Notes: generated from the letters alone by a model not told the origin. A stretch of 64,000 bases of DNA from Dyadobacter sp. CY261 (GCF_021440085.1 NZ_JAKCPW010000006.1:62001-126000); one strand, 5' to 3'; numbered from the stretch's first letter, positions 34,889 to 43,271 are shown. Program-made: numbers and translations.

Positions 34889-35266
34889 ATGTCAGAATTT
34901 CAAACTTACGAAATCAGTTTTGCCCGCAAACCTAATTTTCGGGTCAGATACCGGCTCTATTCCTACGAAGAAGGTGGCCGGCATAACCCCGCATTACAGC
35001 ATTACAGATGCGATTTTCACTACAAGAATGACGGCAAGTTCAAGCATTCACTCTACATGATCTGGCCGGAGTTCGAAGATGAAAATGGCCGCATTCTCGA
35101 CGAGACAGAATTCGCACCTATCTCAGGGACTGCTACAATGTGGATAGCTAGCAAGGATTTTATCCCTTACCATAAGGAGTATTTGAAAGTTGGGACGATT
35201 GGGTATTTTCACGAAGGGAATACGAAGGTTGGGGAATGTGAGGTGATTGAGTTGATTGAATTTTAA
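34889..35266 (+). CDS. Small cytoplasmic protein of unknown function
   Basis: The 125-residue product has no signal peptide or membrane segment. It is rich in aromatic residues (YRLYSYEEGGRHNPALQHYR, HSLYMIWPEFEDENGR) and ends with a barrel-like VGTIGYFHEGNTKVGECEVI. The last part loosely recalls the beta-barrel end of translation-factor domain III, but that is only a resemblance. It lies 24 bp after the DUF4143 gene and its stop overlaps the stop of the convergent gene. Confidence 0.55.
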   Translation: MSEFQTYEISFARKPNFRVRYRLYSYEEGGRHNPALQHYRCDFHYKNDGKFKHSLYMIWPEFEDENGRILDETEFAPISGTATMWIASKDFIPYHKEYLKVGTIGYFHEGNTKVGECEVIELIEF

Positions 35267-35493
35267 CTAGTTATGTTATTCAAATCTGTTTGATCAATGC
35301 CATAGTCATCTATTCTTGAAACATAATTACCAAGATTGGGAGCCCAGTCAAAAAAGATTGTGCCACCATTAGCAAGATACTCAAGCTGAGATTTTTCAGA
35401 AATTAAATTGTACTCAAAAATCTTGGTAATTGGCTTATCAACTGTTTCGGCAAATACTTCTATTCTCCATTCCCCTTCGTTAAGGCCTATCAC
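35263..35493 (-). CDS. C-terminal part of a split gene of unknown function
   Basis: This 76-residue frame starts with a GTG that overlaps the stop of the upstream frame (GTGA at 35490-35493). Its sequence (WRIEVFAETVDKPITKIFEY, GGTIFFDWAPNLGNYVSRID) reads as the natural continuation of the upstream membrane-anchored protein. A single-base slip back at the junction would fuse the two. It may be a real coupled gene or, more likely, the tail of one frameshifted gene. Confidence 0.5.
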   Translation of the reverse strand: MIGLNEGEWRIEVFAETVDKPITKIFEYNLISEKSQLEYLANGGTIFFDWAPNLGNYVSRIDDYGIDQTDLNNITS

Positions 35494-35888
35494 TTCTTTT
35501 CTCGATACAAAAAGTGGTGATAGTTAGAAGTACCATTTTTACCTACATATAATCCGCTACCTCTAACCAAACCTTTATCATCATAAGCCCAAACATTAAA
35601 GTCATGACTCGTGCCTCTGCATGAAACGCGAACAAACATATTCTGCACATATTGCCCTGTATCTGAAGTCGAGAAAAGCAAAGTCCTAATAACAATTTTC
35701 AATCCGTCGCGCGTATTCTTCCCAACAAAACAAATAAGTGATGGCCGGGTCATTTTAAGTGTCCCTTTTTTTAATCTGCTCATCCAAAATGTAAGAGCTG
35801 AAATCAGCAGCGAAACGATGGAAATTACGATAGCCATGTATTCAGTTAAAGTGTCTTGTTCTTCACTGAGATATAGTTTCACTAGCAA
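35490..35888 (-). CDS. Membrane-anchored protein of unknown function, probably frameshifted at its 3' end
   Basis: The 132-residue frame has one N-terminal membrane segment, MAIVISIVSLLISALTFWM. An ATG at 35837 directly before it is the more likely start than the codon at 35888. The rest is a soluble beta-rich region with KIVIRTLLFSTSDTGQYVQN and GLVRGSGLYVGKNGTSNYHH. The frame breaks off at YREKK and continues in the -1 frame in the next gene. No function is recognised. It lies at the edge of the repeat-rich stretch to its right. Confidence 0.5.
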   Translation of the reverse strand: MLVKLYLSEEQDTLTEYMAIVISIVSLLISALTFWMSRLKKGTLKMTRPSLICFVGKNTRDGLKIVIRTLLFSTSDTGQYVQNMFVRVSCRGTSHDFNVWAYDDKGLVRGSGLYVGKNGTSNYHHFLYREKK

Positions 35889-35980
35889 AATCTGATCAAA
35901 AAGCCATTCTTCTCACCTTTTAGCCTTGTTTTTTACCGCAGGAAAACTCAAATCGAAGTTACTTGTGTTTTTTCAATCCA

Positions 35981-36121
35981 CTTTCCAACTTACACTCATC
36001 TAAAACTTGTGACCTTGTGAAGAATCTTGATTGCATTGCCCTGCAATGGTGCGGGTGTGGCGAAAGCCCCTCGAACGTAGCTACATACGTTAGGTCACCT
36101 AATGCAGGGCATTTTGTTCAT
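35981..36121 (+). repeat. Structured element, copy 1 (core 36038-36110)
   Basis: The core folds as an outer stem GCCCTGCA/TGCAGGGC (8 bp, 36038-36045 with 36103-36110), an inner stem GGTG/CACC, a GAAA-tetraloop hairpin GGC-GAAA-GCC (36059-36068) and a hairpin AACGTA/TACGTT (36074-36091). About 55 bp before the core also resemble copy 2. The plus strand is open across it from a GTG at 36017, giving 48 codons with the phrase ALQWCGCGESP. No gene follows this copy for 180 bp. It could be a structured RNA, a coding leader or a mobile repeat. Confidence 0.65.
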
Positions 36122-36259
36122 CGTGCGGCATCTAGCTGTAATGCTCATCCGAATCAATATTGACGACCCAATTGTAAGCAATTCTGCCTCGGCGCTATTG
36201 TTTTCTTACAATTAACCGGCGGATAATCGCATTAACGCCTCCTTGTATTTCTCCCCCGG
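36122..36259. other. Spacer between the two structured elements
   Basis: No open frame of note is present. It includes a short inverted repeat around ATTGTAAG (36168-36175) and CTTACAAT (36204-36211). Otherwise I see nothing I can name. Confidence 0.4.
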
Positions 36260-36405
36260 CTTTCCCAACTTACGCCTTCCTATAAATCACTGAAGCAATG
36301 AAAAATCTTAGACGATCTGCCCTGTTATGGTGCGGGTGCGGCGAAAGCCCCCCGGATGCCCGCTTTGTGAGCATTAGGACACCTTAGACAGGGCTTTCTA
36401 TTCAT
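36260..36405 (+). repeat. Structured element, copy 2 (core 36319-36394)
   Basis: The core repeats the fold of copy 1: GCCCTGT/ACAGGGC outer stem, GGTG/CACC inner stem (36329-36332, 36380-36383), GGC-GAAA-GCC (36340-36349), and a second hairpin with different bases, GATGC/GCATT (36355-36375). The changed hairpin bases still pair, which points to selection on structure. An ATG at 36298 opens a 29-codon frame with LLWCGCGESP that stops inside the element. The 80-residue gene at 36423 begins 28 bp after the core, so this copy may be its leader. Confidence 0.67.
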
Positions 36406-36422
36406 CCTAAAAAACAAAGTCA

Positions 36423-36665
36423 ATGACACCATCAACACACATTCCCGAGTCCGAGGACTCGGTGTGCCTCGCTTACGGCAGGCAGGTAAAGGAACTTTTG
36501 AATGTAGGCAGCCCTTCCGAAATGCTTGATCACCTGTGGGCGATTTACAGCGATTCGATGGCATTTCAACAAGAGGCTGGCTACAACCCGCGGATTAATG
36601 ACACATTTATGACTTTCAGGGAGCTGGTGTTTTTCTTTCAGCGGATTGAGCGTGTGAAAGCCTAA
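36423..36665 (+). CDS. Small protein of unknown function downstream of the structured element
   Basis: The 80-residue product begins MTPSTHIPESEDSVCLAYG and is mostly helical and acidic (VKELLNVGSPSEMLDHLWAI, FRELVFFFQRIERVKA). There is no signal peptide or membrane segment. It has a normal amino-acid composition and no competing long frame in the other direction except a shadow. It starts shortly after structured element copy 2, which may regulate it. I do not recognise the family. Confidence 0.6.
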   Translation: MTPSTHIPESEDSVCLAYGRQVKELLNVGSPSEMLDHLWAIYSDSMAFQQEAGYNPRINDTFMTFRELVFFFQRIERVKA

Positions 36666-36769
36666 ATCGAAGAAATGGTCAGAAGCAGAGATACCTCAGT
36701 TTCTGACCATTTCGATCATTGAGCCCCGCCTCTTGCTCCTTTGCAGGTTTTTATCTCCGCCAAAATGGC

Positions 36770-36777
36770 TATATTTG
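36770..36777 (+). promoter_or_regulatory. Promoter -7 box of the PIN-domain toxin-antitoxin pair
   Basis: TATATTTG is an exact TAnnTTTG match. It places the transcript start near 36784, 15 nt before the ATG at 36799, and supports that ATG over an upstream in-frame codon at 36733. Confidence 0.48.
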
Positions 36778-36798
36778 AGTATAACTGACGACTCGATT

Positions 36799-37005
36799 AT
36801 GGTTATCGAACGACAAAACGAAGACATCGTCATACGGCTCAACGCTTCTCTCATCGATATGGAAGAAGTACAAAAGCTTACCAACTATTTCCGCCTCATC
36901 GAATCCAATGCCAGGAACAAAGGCACGGAAGAAGAGGCTTCGGAACTCGCACGCGAGGTGCATAGCGCATGGTGGGCGACGAACCGTAGCCGTTTTATCA
37001 AGTGA
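36799..37005 (+). CDS. Antitoxin-like partner of the PIN-domain toxin
   Basis: From the ATG at 36799 the product has 68 residues (MVIERQNEDIVIRLNASLID). It begins with a beta-strand-like segment as in ribbon-helix-helix or Phd-type antitoxins and continues with a helical acidic region, ending in a toxin-wrapping tail (REVHSAWWATNRSRFIK). Its stop overlaps the GTG start of the PIN gene (GTGA, 37002-37005). The role is inferred mainly from the small size, position and overlap. Confidence 0.65.
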   Translation: MVIERQNEDIVIRLNASLIDMEEVQKLTNYFRLIESNARNKGTEEEASELAREVHSAWWATNRSRFIK

Positions 37006-37436
37006 TTATAGTCGTAGATGTAAATATCATTTTCAGTGCCCTCATCACGCCCAATGGTAAATTGGCGAAAATCCTTACTCATCCCGACCTTCCAGCCAAA
37101 CGCGTAAGTTGCTACTACGCGGTTGTGGAGCTCTTTAAGCATCAATCAAAAATTGTAAAGTATTCCAAAAAGTCTGTGGATGAAGTAATCGATGACCTGT
37201 TCGATGTGCTTACCAGCATGAGCCTTTACAATGAAACATTAATTGAGGCAGCGCATTGGAAAGAGGCTGAACGGCTCACAGTCGATATCGATTCCTTTGA
37301 TATTAACTACGTAGCGCTCGCATTACAGACTGGCGGTGTGCTTTGGACGGGGGATAAGAAACTGGTCGAACATCTTCGAAGAATGGGTTTTGACCGAATC
37401 ATAAACACTACCGAGCTATATTGTATGCTCTTTTAA
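37002..37436 (+). CDS. PIN-domain toxin (VapC-like ribonuclease)
   Basis: The 144-residue protein starts at a GTG inside the antitoxin stop. It opens with the PIN strand IIVVDVNIIFSALI containing the first metal-binding Asp (D6). The second half has VDIDSFDINYVALALQTGGV and LWTGDKKLVEHLRR, with the later acidic residues of the nuclease centre. PIN toxins cleave RNA, often tRNA or rRNA. Together with the preceding small gene it forms a type II toxin-antitoxin candidate. The converging RND operon is separated by REP-like palindrome 2. Confidence 0.78.
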   Translation: MIIVVDVNIIFSALITPNGKLAKILTHPDLPAKRVSCYYAVVELFKHQSKIVKYSKKSVDEVIDDLFDVLTSMSLYNETLIEAAHWKEAERLTVDIDSFDINYVALALQTGGVLWTGDKKLVEHLRRMGFDRIINTTELYCMLF

Positions 37437-37440
37437 AACG

Positions 37441-37547
37441 AAGCGCCCCAGTCATCCTGAGCGCAGTCGAAGGATAATTGCACAATGCTCATTGGCATCT
37501 CGCATTGCACTTCGACTGCCGGGCGGCTCAGTGTGACTGGGGCGCTT
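37441..37547. repeat. REP-like palindrome 2
   Basis: The outer arms AAGCGCCCCAGTCA (37441-37454) and TGACTGGGGCGCTT (37534-37547) pair perfectly over 14 bp. Inner arms CTGAGCGCAGTCGAAG and CTTCGACTGC...GCTCAG continue the stem, and the loop again contains CATCTCGCAT as in palindrome 1. It lies between convergent genes and probably also ends transcription. Confidence 0.82.
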
Positions 37548-37586
37548 GTATTAGATTATTTCCTTATTTGCTGCGTCTCGAAACTT

Positions 37587-40500
37587 CTACGCCCCCAAAA
37601 CCACTTCCTCCCTAACCTTCCTTTTCTTCCGCTTCGCGAACCTTTCCTTAATCCTATCCACCACATAATAGGCACTAGGAACCAGGAACAGCGTCAGCAG
37701 CAAGGAGCTGGTAAGTCCGCCGATAATTACCCAGGCCATGCCGTTCTTTACCTCCGCACCGTCGCCTGAGGCGAGGGCGATGGGGAGCATACCGGCTACC
37801 ATCGCGATGGTGGTCATCAGGATCGGGCGGAGACGTTCTTTGCCGGCTTCGATGAGGGCTTCTTTTAGTCCGTGGCCTTCCTCTTTCAATTGGTTGGCAA
37901 AGTCGACGATCAGGATCGCGTTTTTGGCTACCAATCCAAGGAGCATGATCATCCCTACAATCGAGAAGATGGTAAGGCTTTCGAGAGTCAATGCGAGGGC
38001 GGTTAATGCGCCGACTAATGCAACCGGGATCGAGAAGAGTACTACGAACGGGTAGATCGTACTTTCGTAGAGGGCCACCATGATGAGGTAGATGAGCACG
38101 ATACCGAGCAGCAATGCGATCCCGAGGCTGCCGAATGCGTCGGCCTGGTTTTTCAGGTCACCCCGGTATTCGATGCTGATGCCTTCGGGTAGTTTCACTT
38201 TCGCCATTTTGGCCTGAATGTCGGCACCGATAGAACCGGATGGCCGGCCTACGACTTGCGAATTGATCGTGATCGACGACAGGCGGTCGATGCGCTGCAA
38301 GACGCTTTCGCCCATTCCTTCCTTGATGGTCGCGAATTGGGACAGTTCGAAGGTCTGGCCGGAGCTGTTCACAAATGTCAGGTGACGAATGTCGTCGGCT
38401 TTGGAGCGGTCGAACTGGTCTAGATTCACCATAATGTCGTATTCCTTACCATTTTGCTTGAATTTAGAACGGTCGTCGCCGCGGAACGCGGTTTGCAGTG
38501 TGGTTCCTACCTCGGAGGCGTTGATACCAAGCTGCGCCATTTTTTCACGGTCGAGGGTTACACCCACTTCCGGCTTCGGATCGTCCACCGAGTAATCTAC
38601 GTTCGCTGTGCCGGCTACCGAATTCACGATTCCTTTCACCTGTGCAGCAGTTTTACGGATCACGGCCATGTCGGTACCTTTTACGGCCACCTGAATCGGC
38701 GCCTGGTTGGCATTACCGGTGATCGAGGTTGGAGCGACGGTCACTTTCACGCCCGGGATTTGCAGGATTTCTTTTTGAATGGACGTTCCAAAATCTTCTG
38801 ATGAGATCGTACGCTCTTTTTTATCCACCAACTGAACCGTAAGGTCAGCAATGTTACTGTTTGAAGTCGTTCCCAAACCGGTGCTGCTGTAACCCACATT
38901 GGTAAACACCCTGGTTACTTCTTTTTTGGCCAAAAGGATCTTCTCGACACGCTGCGCTACCTGGTTGGTTTGGTAAACGGATGCAGTAGGCGCCAGTTCA
39001 ATCGACACATTCAATTCACCACGATCACTTTGCTGCATAAATGCCGCTCCTACAAATCCGCCCGGAACCAATGCAATGGAACCGACGATCAGCAGAATCG
39101 AAAGCAGGAAAATGTAGCGTTTATGGCCGAGTACCCAAGTGAGGATTCTGCCGTATTCTTCTTTTACATTATCCAAGAATCTTTCAAAACCTAAGTTCAG
39201 ACGCCCCCAAAGCGTGTTTTTATCCAAAACTTCGACCTTACCGAACCGAGATGCTAGCAGAGGCGTCAAGGTGAACGATACGAGCAAACTCATCAAAGTG
39301 GAGAATACAACTACGAGTGAAAACTCACGAAGAATGTTACCAATGAGGCCCTGCGTCAATGCGAGCGGCACGAATACTACCACGTCTACCAGGGTGATCG
39401 CCAATGCAGTAAAACCGATTTCCGCGCGACCGTCCAATGCGGCTTGCCAGCGGCTTTTGCCCATTTCGAGGTGGCGGTTGATGTTTTCCAAAACCACAAT
39501 CGAGTCATCGACCAGGATACCTACCACGAGCGAGAGTGCCATGAGCGTCATCAGGTTCAATGAGAAGCCCATTAAGCTCATTAAAATAAATGTCGGGATC
39601 ATCGACGATGGCAATGCCACCAGGATGAACATCGAGCTACGGAAGCTGTGGAGGAACAGCAGCATTACCACGGACACGATCAAAACCGCCAGTCCAAGGT
39701 CAAATACCACCGCGTCGGCCGATGCCAATGTGTAGATCGATTGGTCGGATGCAATGTTGAATTTCAAACCCTGCGACGCATATTGTTTTTCCAAACTCGT
39801 CAAACGTTCACGGGTGAGCTTGCTTACGTCCACTGCATTCGCATCCGACTGTTTCTGGATTTGCAGTGCCACCGACGGACGGCCATTGATGTGGTTCACC
39901 GCCGTAGCGTCGGCCACTCCGTCATATACCTCGGCAATGTCTCTCAAAAAGATCTGCCCACCATTCGAGGAACGGCCTACAATTACACTTCGAAGGTTTT
40001 CAACCGTCGTCAACTTCGCATCGAAACGGATCGAAAGCTGATCTTCCTGGGTTTTTACCTGACCGGCAGGATAGGAAGTGTTCGCATTGTTGATCGCGGC
40101 GGAAACCTGGCTGATCGACAAATGGTAAGCTTTCAGTTTAGCCTGACTAATATTTACCTGGATCTGACGCTCGGTTCCACCGATAATGGTCACCTGTCCC
40201 ACGCCTGTCACGTTCGAGAGCTGCGGTTTCAGCTTGTCGTCAATCAAATCATACAATTGGGAAGGCGACAGGTTCGCCGTCACACCCATTCTCAAAACCG
40301 GGATTTCGTCGGTCGAGAACTTGTTGATCACCGGACGGTCCGCATCATCGGGCAGAAGCGAAATTGCCTGCTCGACCTTCCGCTGCGCTTCCTGCTGTGC
40401 CAAATCGACACTAATCCCTTGTTTTAGCTGAATAATTACAGACGAAACGCCTTCCTGCGAAGTGGAATTGATCTGGTCCAGACCTTCAATGGCCGACACC

Positions 40501-40709
40501 GCGTCCTCGATATGCTTCGTCACATTCGTTTCGACTTCATCCGCAGAAGCTCCGCGGTAAGTCGTCATCACACTCACAACGTTCGCCTCAAATTTAGGCA
40601 ACAAGTTGTAAGACAATTGGTTATAGCTAATCAAACCGAATAGTATCAGTACTACGAATACTACGGTGATGAAGAGCGGTCTTTTTACGGCTACTTCGGT
40701 AATCGACAT
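37587..40709 (-). CDS. RND efflux pump inner-membrane transporter (AcrB/HAE1 type)
   Basis: The 1040-residue protein has the full resistance-nodulation-division architecture: a first membrane segment (PLFITVVFVVLILFGLISYN), two large periplasmic loops and twelve membrane segments. The proton-relay pair is in GILVDDSIVVLENINRH and the partner lysine in GLVAKNAILIVDFANQ. It exports drugs, dyes or lipids using the proton gradient. It is last in the operon marR-tolC-adaptor-pump, 24 bp after the adaptor gene. Drug rather than metal export is suggested by the HAE1-like motif. Confidence 0.94.
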   Translation of the reverse strand: MSITEVAVKRPLFITVVFVVLILFGLISYNQLSYNLLPKFEANVVSVMTTYRGASADEVETNVTKHIEDAVSAIEGLDQINSTSQEGVSSVIIQLKQGISVDLAQQEAQRKVEQAISLLPDDADRPVINKFSTDEIPVLRMGVTANLSPSQLYDLIDDKLKPQLSNVTGVGQVTIIGGTERQIQVNISQAKLKAYHLSISQVSAAINNANTSYPAGQVKTQEDQLSIRFDAKLTTVENLRSVIVGRSSNGGQIFLRDIAEVYDGVADATAVNHINGRPSVALQIQKQSDANAVDVSKLTRERLTSLEKQYASQGLKFNIASDQSIYTLASADAVVFDLGLAVLIVSVVMLLFLHSFRSSMFILVALPSSMIPTFILMSLMGFSLNLMTLMALSLVVGILVDDSIVVLENINRHLEMGKSRWQAALDGRAEIGFTALAITLVDVVVFVPLALTQGLIGNILREFSLVVVFSTLMSLLVSFTLTPLLASRFGKVEVLDKNTLWGRLNLGFERFLDNVKEEYGRILTWVLGHKRYIFLLSILLIVGSIALVPGGFVGAAFMQQSDRGELNVSIELAPTASVYQTNQVAQRVEKILLAKKEVTRVFTNVGYSSTGLGTTSNSNIADLTVQLVDKKERTISSEDFGTSIQKEILQIPGVKVTVAPTSITGNANQAPIQVAVKGTDMAVIRKTAAQVKGIVNSVAGTANVDYSVDDPKPEVGVTLDREKMAQLGINASEVGTTLQTAFRGDDRSKFKQNGKEYDIMVNLDQFDRSKADDIRHLTFVNSSGQTFELSQFATIKEGMGESVLQRIDRLSSITINSQVVGRPSGSIGADIQAKMAKVKLPEGISIEYRGDLKNQADAFGSLGIALLLGIVLIYLIMVALYESTIYPFVVLFSIPVALVGALTALALTLESLTIFSIVGMIMLLGLVAKNAILIVDFANQLKEEGHGLKEALIEAGKERLRPILMTTIAMVAGMLPIALASGDGAEVKNGMAWVIIGGLTSSLLLTLFLVPSAYYVVDRIKERFAKRKKRKVREEVVLGA

Positions 40710-40733
40710 AATTCTTTCAGTTTGCTATGAAAC

Positions 40734-41786
40734 TTATTTTGTAACGGTAACCGCCGCGCCTTCGCTGAGGTTGATCTGTCCGGTTGTAACCACCGTTTCG
40801 CCCGATTTCAGGCCAGCCAACACTTCCACATTGTCGCCTACTTCGCGGCCAACCTCTATCTTGCGCTGCTTCGCCACGCCGCCTTCTACGACGTACACAT
40901 AAGGATTACGCACGCTTTCTACCAATGCGCTGCGTGGGATCAGCAAGGATTCCTGGCTGCTTTTCTGCTGAAATTCAACCGTTACGAATGTGCCCGCTTT
41001 CAGTGCGTTTGAATTTTTCACGACAATTTCCACCGGGTAATTATGCGATTCGTCGCCTTGCGGAGCGATGTAAGAAATGGCTCCGTCGATCTTTTTACCA
41101 GGGAAAATGCTGGTGCTGACCTGCACGTGCTGGCCTTCTTTGAGTTTATAAACATCATTTTCGTTGATCATCACCTGCACTTTCAGGCGTGATACGTCGA
41201 GGATGGTTCCCAGCGAAGTACCTACGTTCACAAACTCGCCCGGCTCGATATTTTTCTTCACAATGCGGCCGCTGATCGGCGCCTGAATGGAGGCGTCGGT
41301 AATCTGCTGCTTGATCTGCTGGGCCTGGTTCAATGCGTTTTCGTAGTTGTATTTGGTATCGTTTACCTGAACTTCGGTCGCCGCGTTACCCGCGAGAAGC
41401 TTCGAATAGCGATCGGTATCCTTTTTCAGTTTATTGATATTGAGCTCGGTAGCTTCCAGGGAAAGCTCTTTCAATTTGCTGTCCACTTTCACAAGTGTTG
41501 CACCTTGCGATACATGCGTACCGAGTTCGTATTTGACAGATAACACCTTACCTGCCGCAGTAGCCATGATTTCGGCTTGTTTATAGGGAATAAGGCTACC
41601 GGTGCGGATCAGTTGCTGATCGGCGCTTCCTTCTTTGACCGCAATAGCCGTGACAGGAATCGTCACATTCTTGTTGTCCGGCATCTTCTTCTTTTCGTCG
41701 ATCTTGGCCTTGTTGGCCACAAGTCTGACCCCGATCAAAACGCCTATAATGACGATGGAACCGATGATGATGAGTTTTCGCTTCAT
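40734..41786 (-). CDS. RND efflux periplasmic adaptor (membrane fusion protein)
   Basis: The 350-residue protein has an N-terminal membrane anchor (LIIIGSIVIIGVLIGVRLV), a lipoyl/barrel-sandwich domain (GKVLSVKYELGTHVSQGATL and ISGRIVKKNIEPGEFVNVGT) around a coiled hairpin (LELEATELNINKLKKD-like helices), a beta-barrel (VQVMINENDVYKLKEGQ) and a C-terminal membrane-proximal domain (VEVLAGLKSGETVVTTGQ). It links the pump at 37.6 kb to the TolC-type channel at 41.9 kb. The gene is central in the operon. Confidence 0.93.
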   Translation of the reverse strand: MKRKLIIIGSIVIIGVLIGVRLVANKAKIDEKKKMPDNKNVTIPVTAIAVKEGSADQQLIRTGSLIPYKQAEIMATAAGKVLSVKYELGTHVSQGATLVKVDSKLKELSLEATELNINKLKKDTDRYSKLLAGNAATEVQVNDTKYNYENALNQAQQIKQQITDASIQAPISGRIVKKNIEPGEFVNVGTSLGTILDVSRLKVQVMINENDVYKLKEGQHVQVSTSIFPGKKIDGAISYIAPQGDESHNYPVEIVVKNSNALKAGTFVTVEFQQKSSQESLLIPRSALVESVRNPYVYVVEGGVAKQRKIEVGREVGDNVEVLAGLKSGETVVTTGQINLSEGAAVTVTK

Positions 41787-41872
41787 AATTTTGAATTACT
41801 GAATGAGCCGCCGTGGAACGGGGAATGAGTGAATGACCGAATAGGCCAATTTTTTGTTGTTGATGAAGTGTA

Positions 41873-43204
41873 TTATGGTAATGCTGCGTAGAAATCGTTG
41901 AGACTTCCGGTGGATTGTTCCAGCCCAAGTTTCGCTTGATAGTAACTTAGCATCGAGTTGATATAATTGCTTTGTGATTCCTTGTAGGAGGTTTCCGCAT
42001 TGAGCAAATCCGTTAGCGGGACGGTGCCTTCGCGGTATTGGAGCGTCGTTACATCGTATACTTCCTTGGCAAGGGCCACGTTGTTTTCGTCGCTGGCAAG
42101 ACTGGTTTTCGCCTTTTGAAGTTGGGTCAATGCATTGCTGTTTTGCAATTCATAGTTATGGACATTCAGCTTCAACTGCTCTTGCTGCGTCATCAGGTTC
42201 AGATCGGCTTGTTTGTATTGCGCGTCGCGGCGGAAGCTGTCGAAAATCGGGATATTCAGTTTCAGACCAATGGCGCCGTAGCTGAACCAGTTGCCCCAGG
42301 ATGTTCCGAGGTCGTTGCCCAAAGCCTGCATACCATAGCGACCGTACACCGAAACTTTCGGCAGGTAACCTGCTTTAATGCGTGCTTTTTCGAGCTGCTG
42401 CAATTCCATATTCAGGTTCTGCATTTTGAAATCGGTCAGGTTGGAAGCGTCGAACTTGCCGGGCTCGACCAGCTTGAATGGCTGTTCCAGCGGATTGTCG
42501 GCCAGTACGAGTTGCTCGTTGAGCGGCATTCCCATCTGAAATTTCAACTGGTTTTCGGAGAGGGTAAGATTGCTTTCCGCAAGCGTCAATTGTGATTGGA
42601 TGTTATTAAAATTCACCCGCGTGCGGTCGTAATCCACTTTTTTGATCACGCCATTGTCGAGTTGCAGCTTCAATGTCGCCAGGATCTGGCTGGTTTTATC
42701 CAAATTATCCTTCAAAAGCGCGATCTGCTGCGAGGTCACAAACACCTGGTAATAGGCATTCGCTACATTATAGATGATGTTCTCTTTCGTCTTGCGCGAA
42801 TTCAGGACAGCGTTTTCCTGGTTCGGCTTATTGGCTTTAATGCCCGCCAGCAGCGACTGGTCGAAAATGACCTGATCTACCTGCGCTGAAACGTTGCTCT
42901 GGTATTTGGTACCCAATGCAACCCGGCGATCTTCCCCACCAAACAATGCGCCCGGCAATACCGTCGATTGCAGTTTCAGGTTATCGTCGAGCGTGCCAGT
43001 ACCGGCAACCTGCGGCAGGTAACCTGCCAGCGCCTCGCGGCCCTGCTGGGTGGCGGTGCTTTCTTTATACTGCGCTATTTTGACATTCCCGTTATTCTTG
43101 ATCCCGTACGCAATGCAGTCTTTCAGGCTCAGCGTCGTCTGCGCCCATCCCGGCGCCACCGAGGCGGCCACCGCTATCATTGCTGCTATCCATTTACTTT
43201 TCAT
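41873..43204 (-). CDS. TolC-family outer-membrane efflux channel
   Basis: The 443-residue protein has a signal peptide (MKSKWIAAMIAVAASVAPGW) and two outer-membrane-efflux repeats of long helices and short strands (LSLKDCIAYGIKNNGNVKIA at the start, LNIPIFDSFRRDAQYKQADL in the second repeat, YREGTVPLTDLLNAETSYKE near the end). It forms the exit duct for the RND pump encoded downstream. A second copy of the MarR-type operator lies in the 84-bp gap before it, so part of the operon may have its own regulated promoter. Confidence 0.93.
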   Translation of the reverse strand: MKSKWIAAMIAVAASVAPGWAQTTLSLKDCIAYGIKNNGNVKIAQYKESTATQQGREALAGYLPQVAGTGTLDDNLKLQSTVLPGALFGGEDRRVALGTKYQSNVSAQVDQVIFDQSLLAGIKANKPNQENAVLNSRKTKENIIYNVANAYYQVFVTSQQIALLKDNLDKTSQILATLKLQLDNGVIKKVDYDRTRVNFNNIQSQLTLAESNLTLSENQLKFQMGMPLNEQLVLADNPLEQPFKLVEPGKFDASNLTDFKMQNLNMELQQLEKARIKAGYLPKVSVYGRYGMQALGNDLGTSWGNWFSYGAIGLKLNIPIFDSFRRDAQYKQADLNLMTQQEQLKLNVHNYELQNSNALTQLQKAKTSLASDENNVALAKEVYDVTTLQYREGTVPLTDLLNAETSYKESQSNYINSMLSYYQAKLGLEQSTGSLNDFYAALP

Positions 43205-43257
43205 TTTGACTTGCTGTTGATTTTTGTGGCTAATGCAAGATAGTTGACGGCTCTACT

Positions 43258-43271
43258 GGTGATATATCAAC
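43258..43271. promoter_or_regulatory. Second MarR-type operator, before tolC
   Basis: GGTGATATATCAAC differs from the perfect palindrome GTTGATATATCAAC in front of marR at one position. It lies 54 bp upstream of the tolC-like start. Sharing this rare sequence points to control by the same regulator. Confidence 0.62.

Noticed and set aside
35490..35500. Possible programmed -1 frameshift site
   Set aside because: The A-rich stretch does not form a canonical X-XXY-YYZ heptamer in the right frame and no downstream stimulating hairpin is evident, so a plain frameshift or coupling is more likely.
36038..36110. Length of 73 nt and a 7-bp acceptor-like stem suggested a tRNA
   Set aside because: There is no T-loop, no anticodon arm of the right size and no 3' CCA context, and the inner stems do not fit a cloverleaf.
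39648..40427. Open frame of 259 codons on the plus strand
   Set aside because: It lies antisense within the RND pump gene and shows biased, non-protein-like composition.
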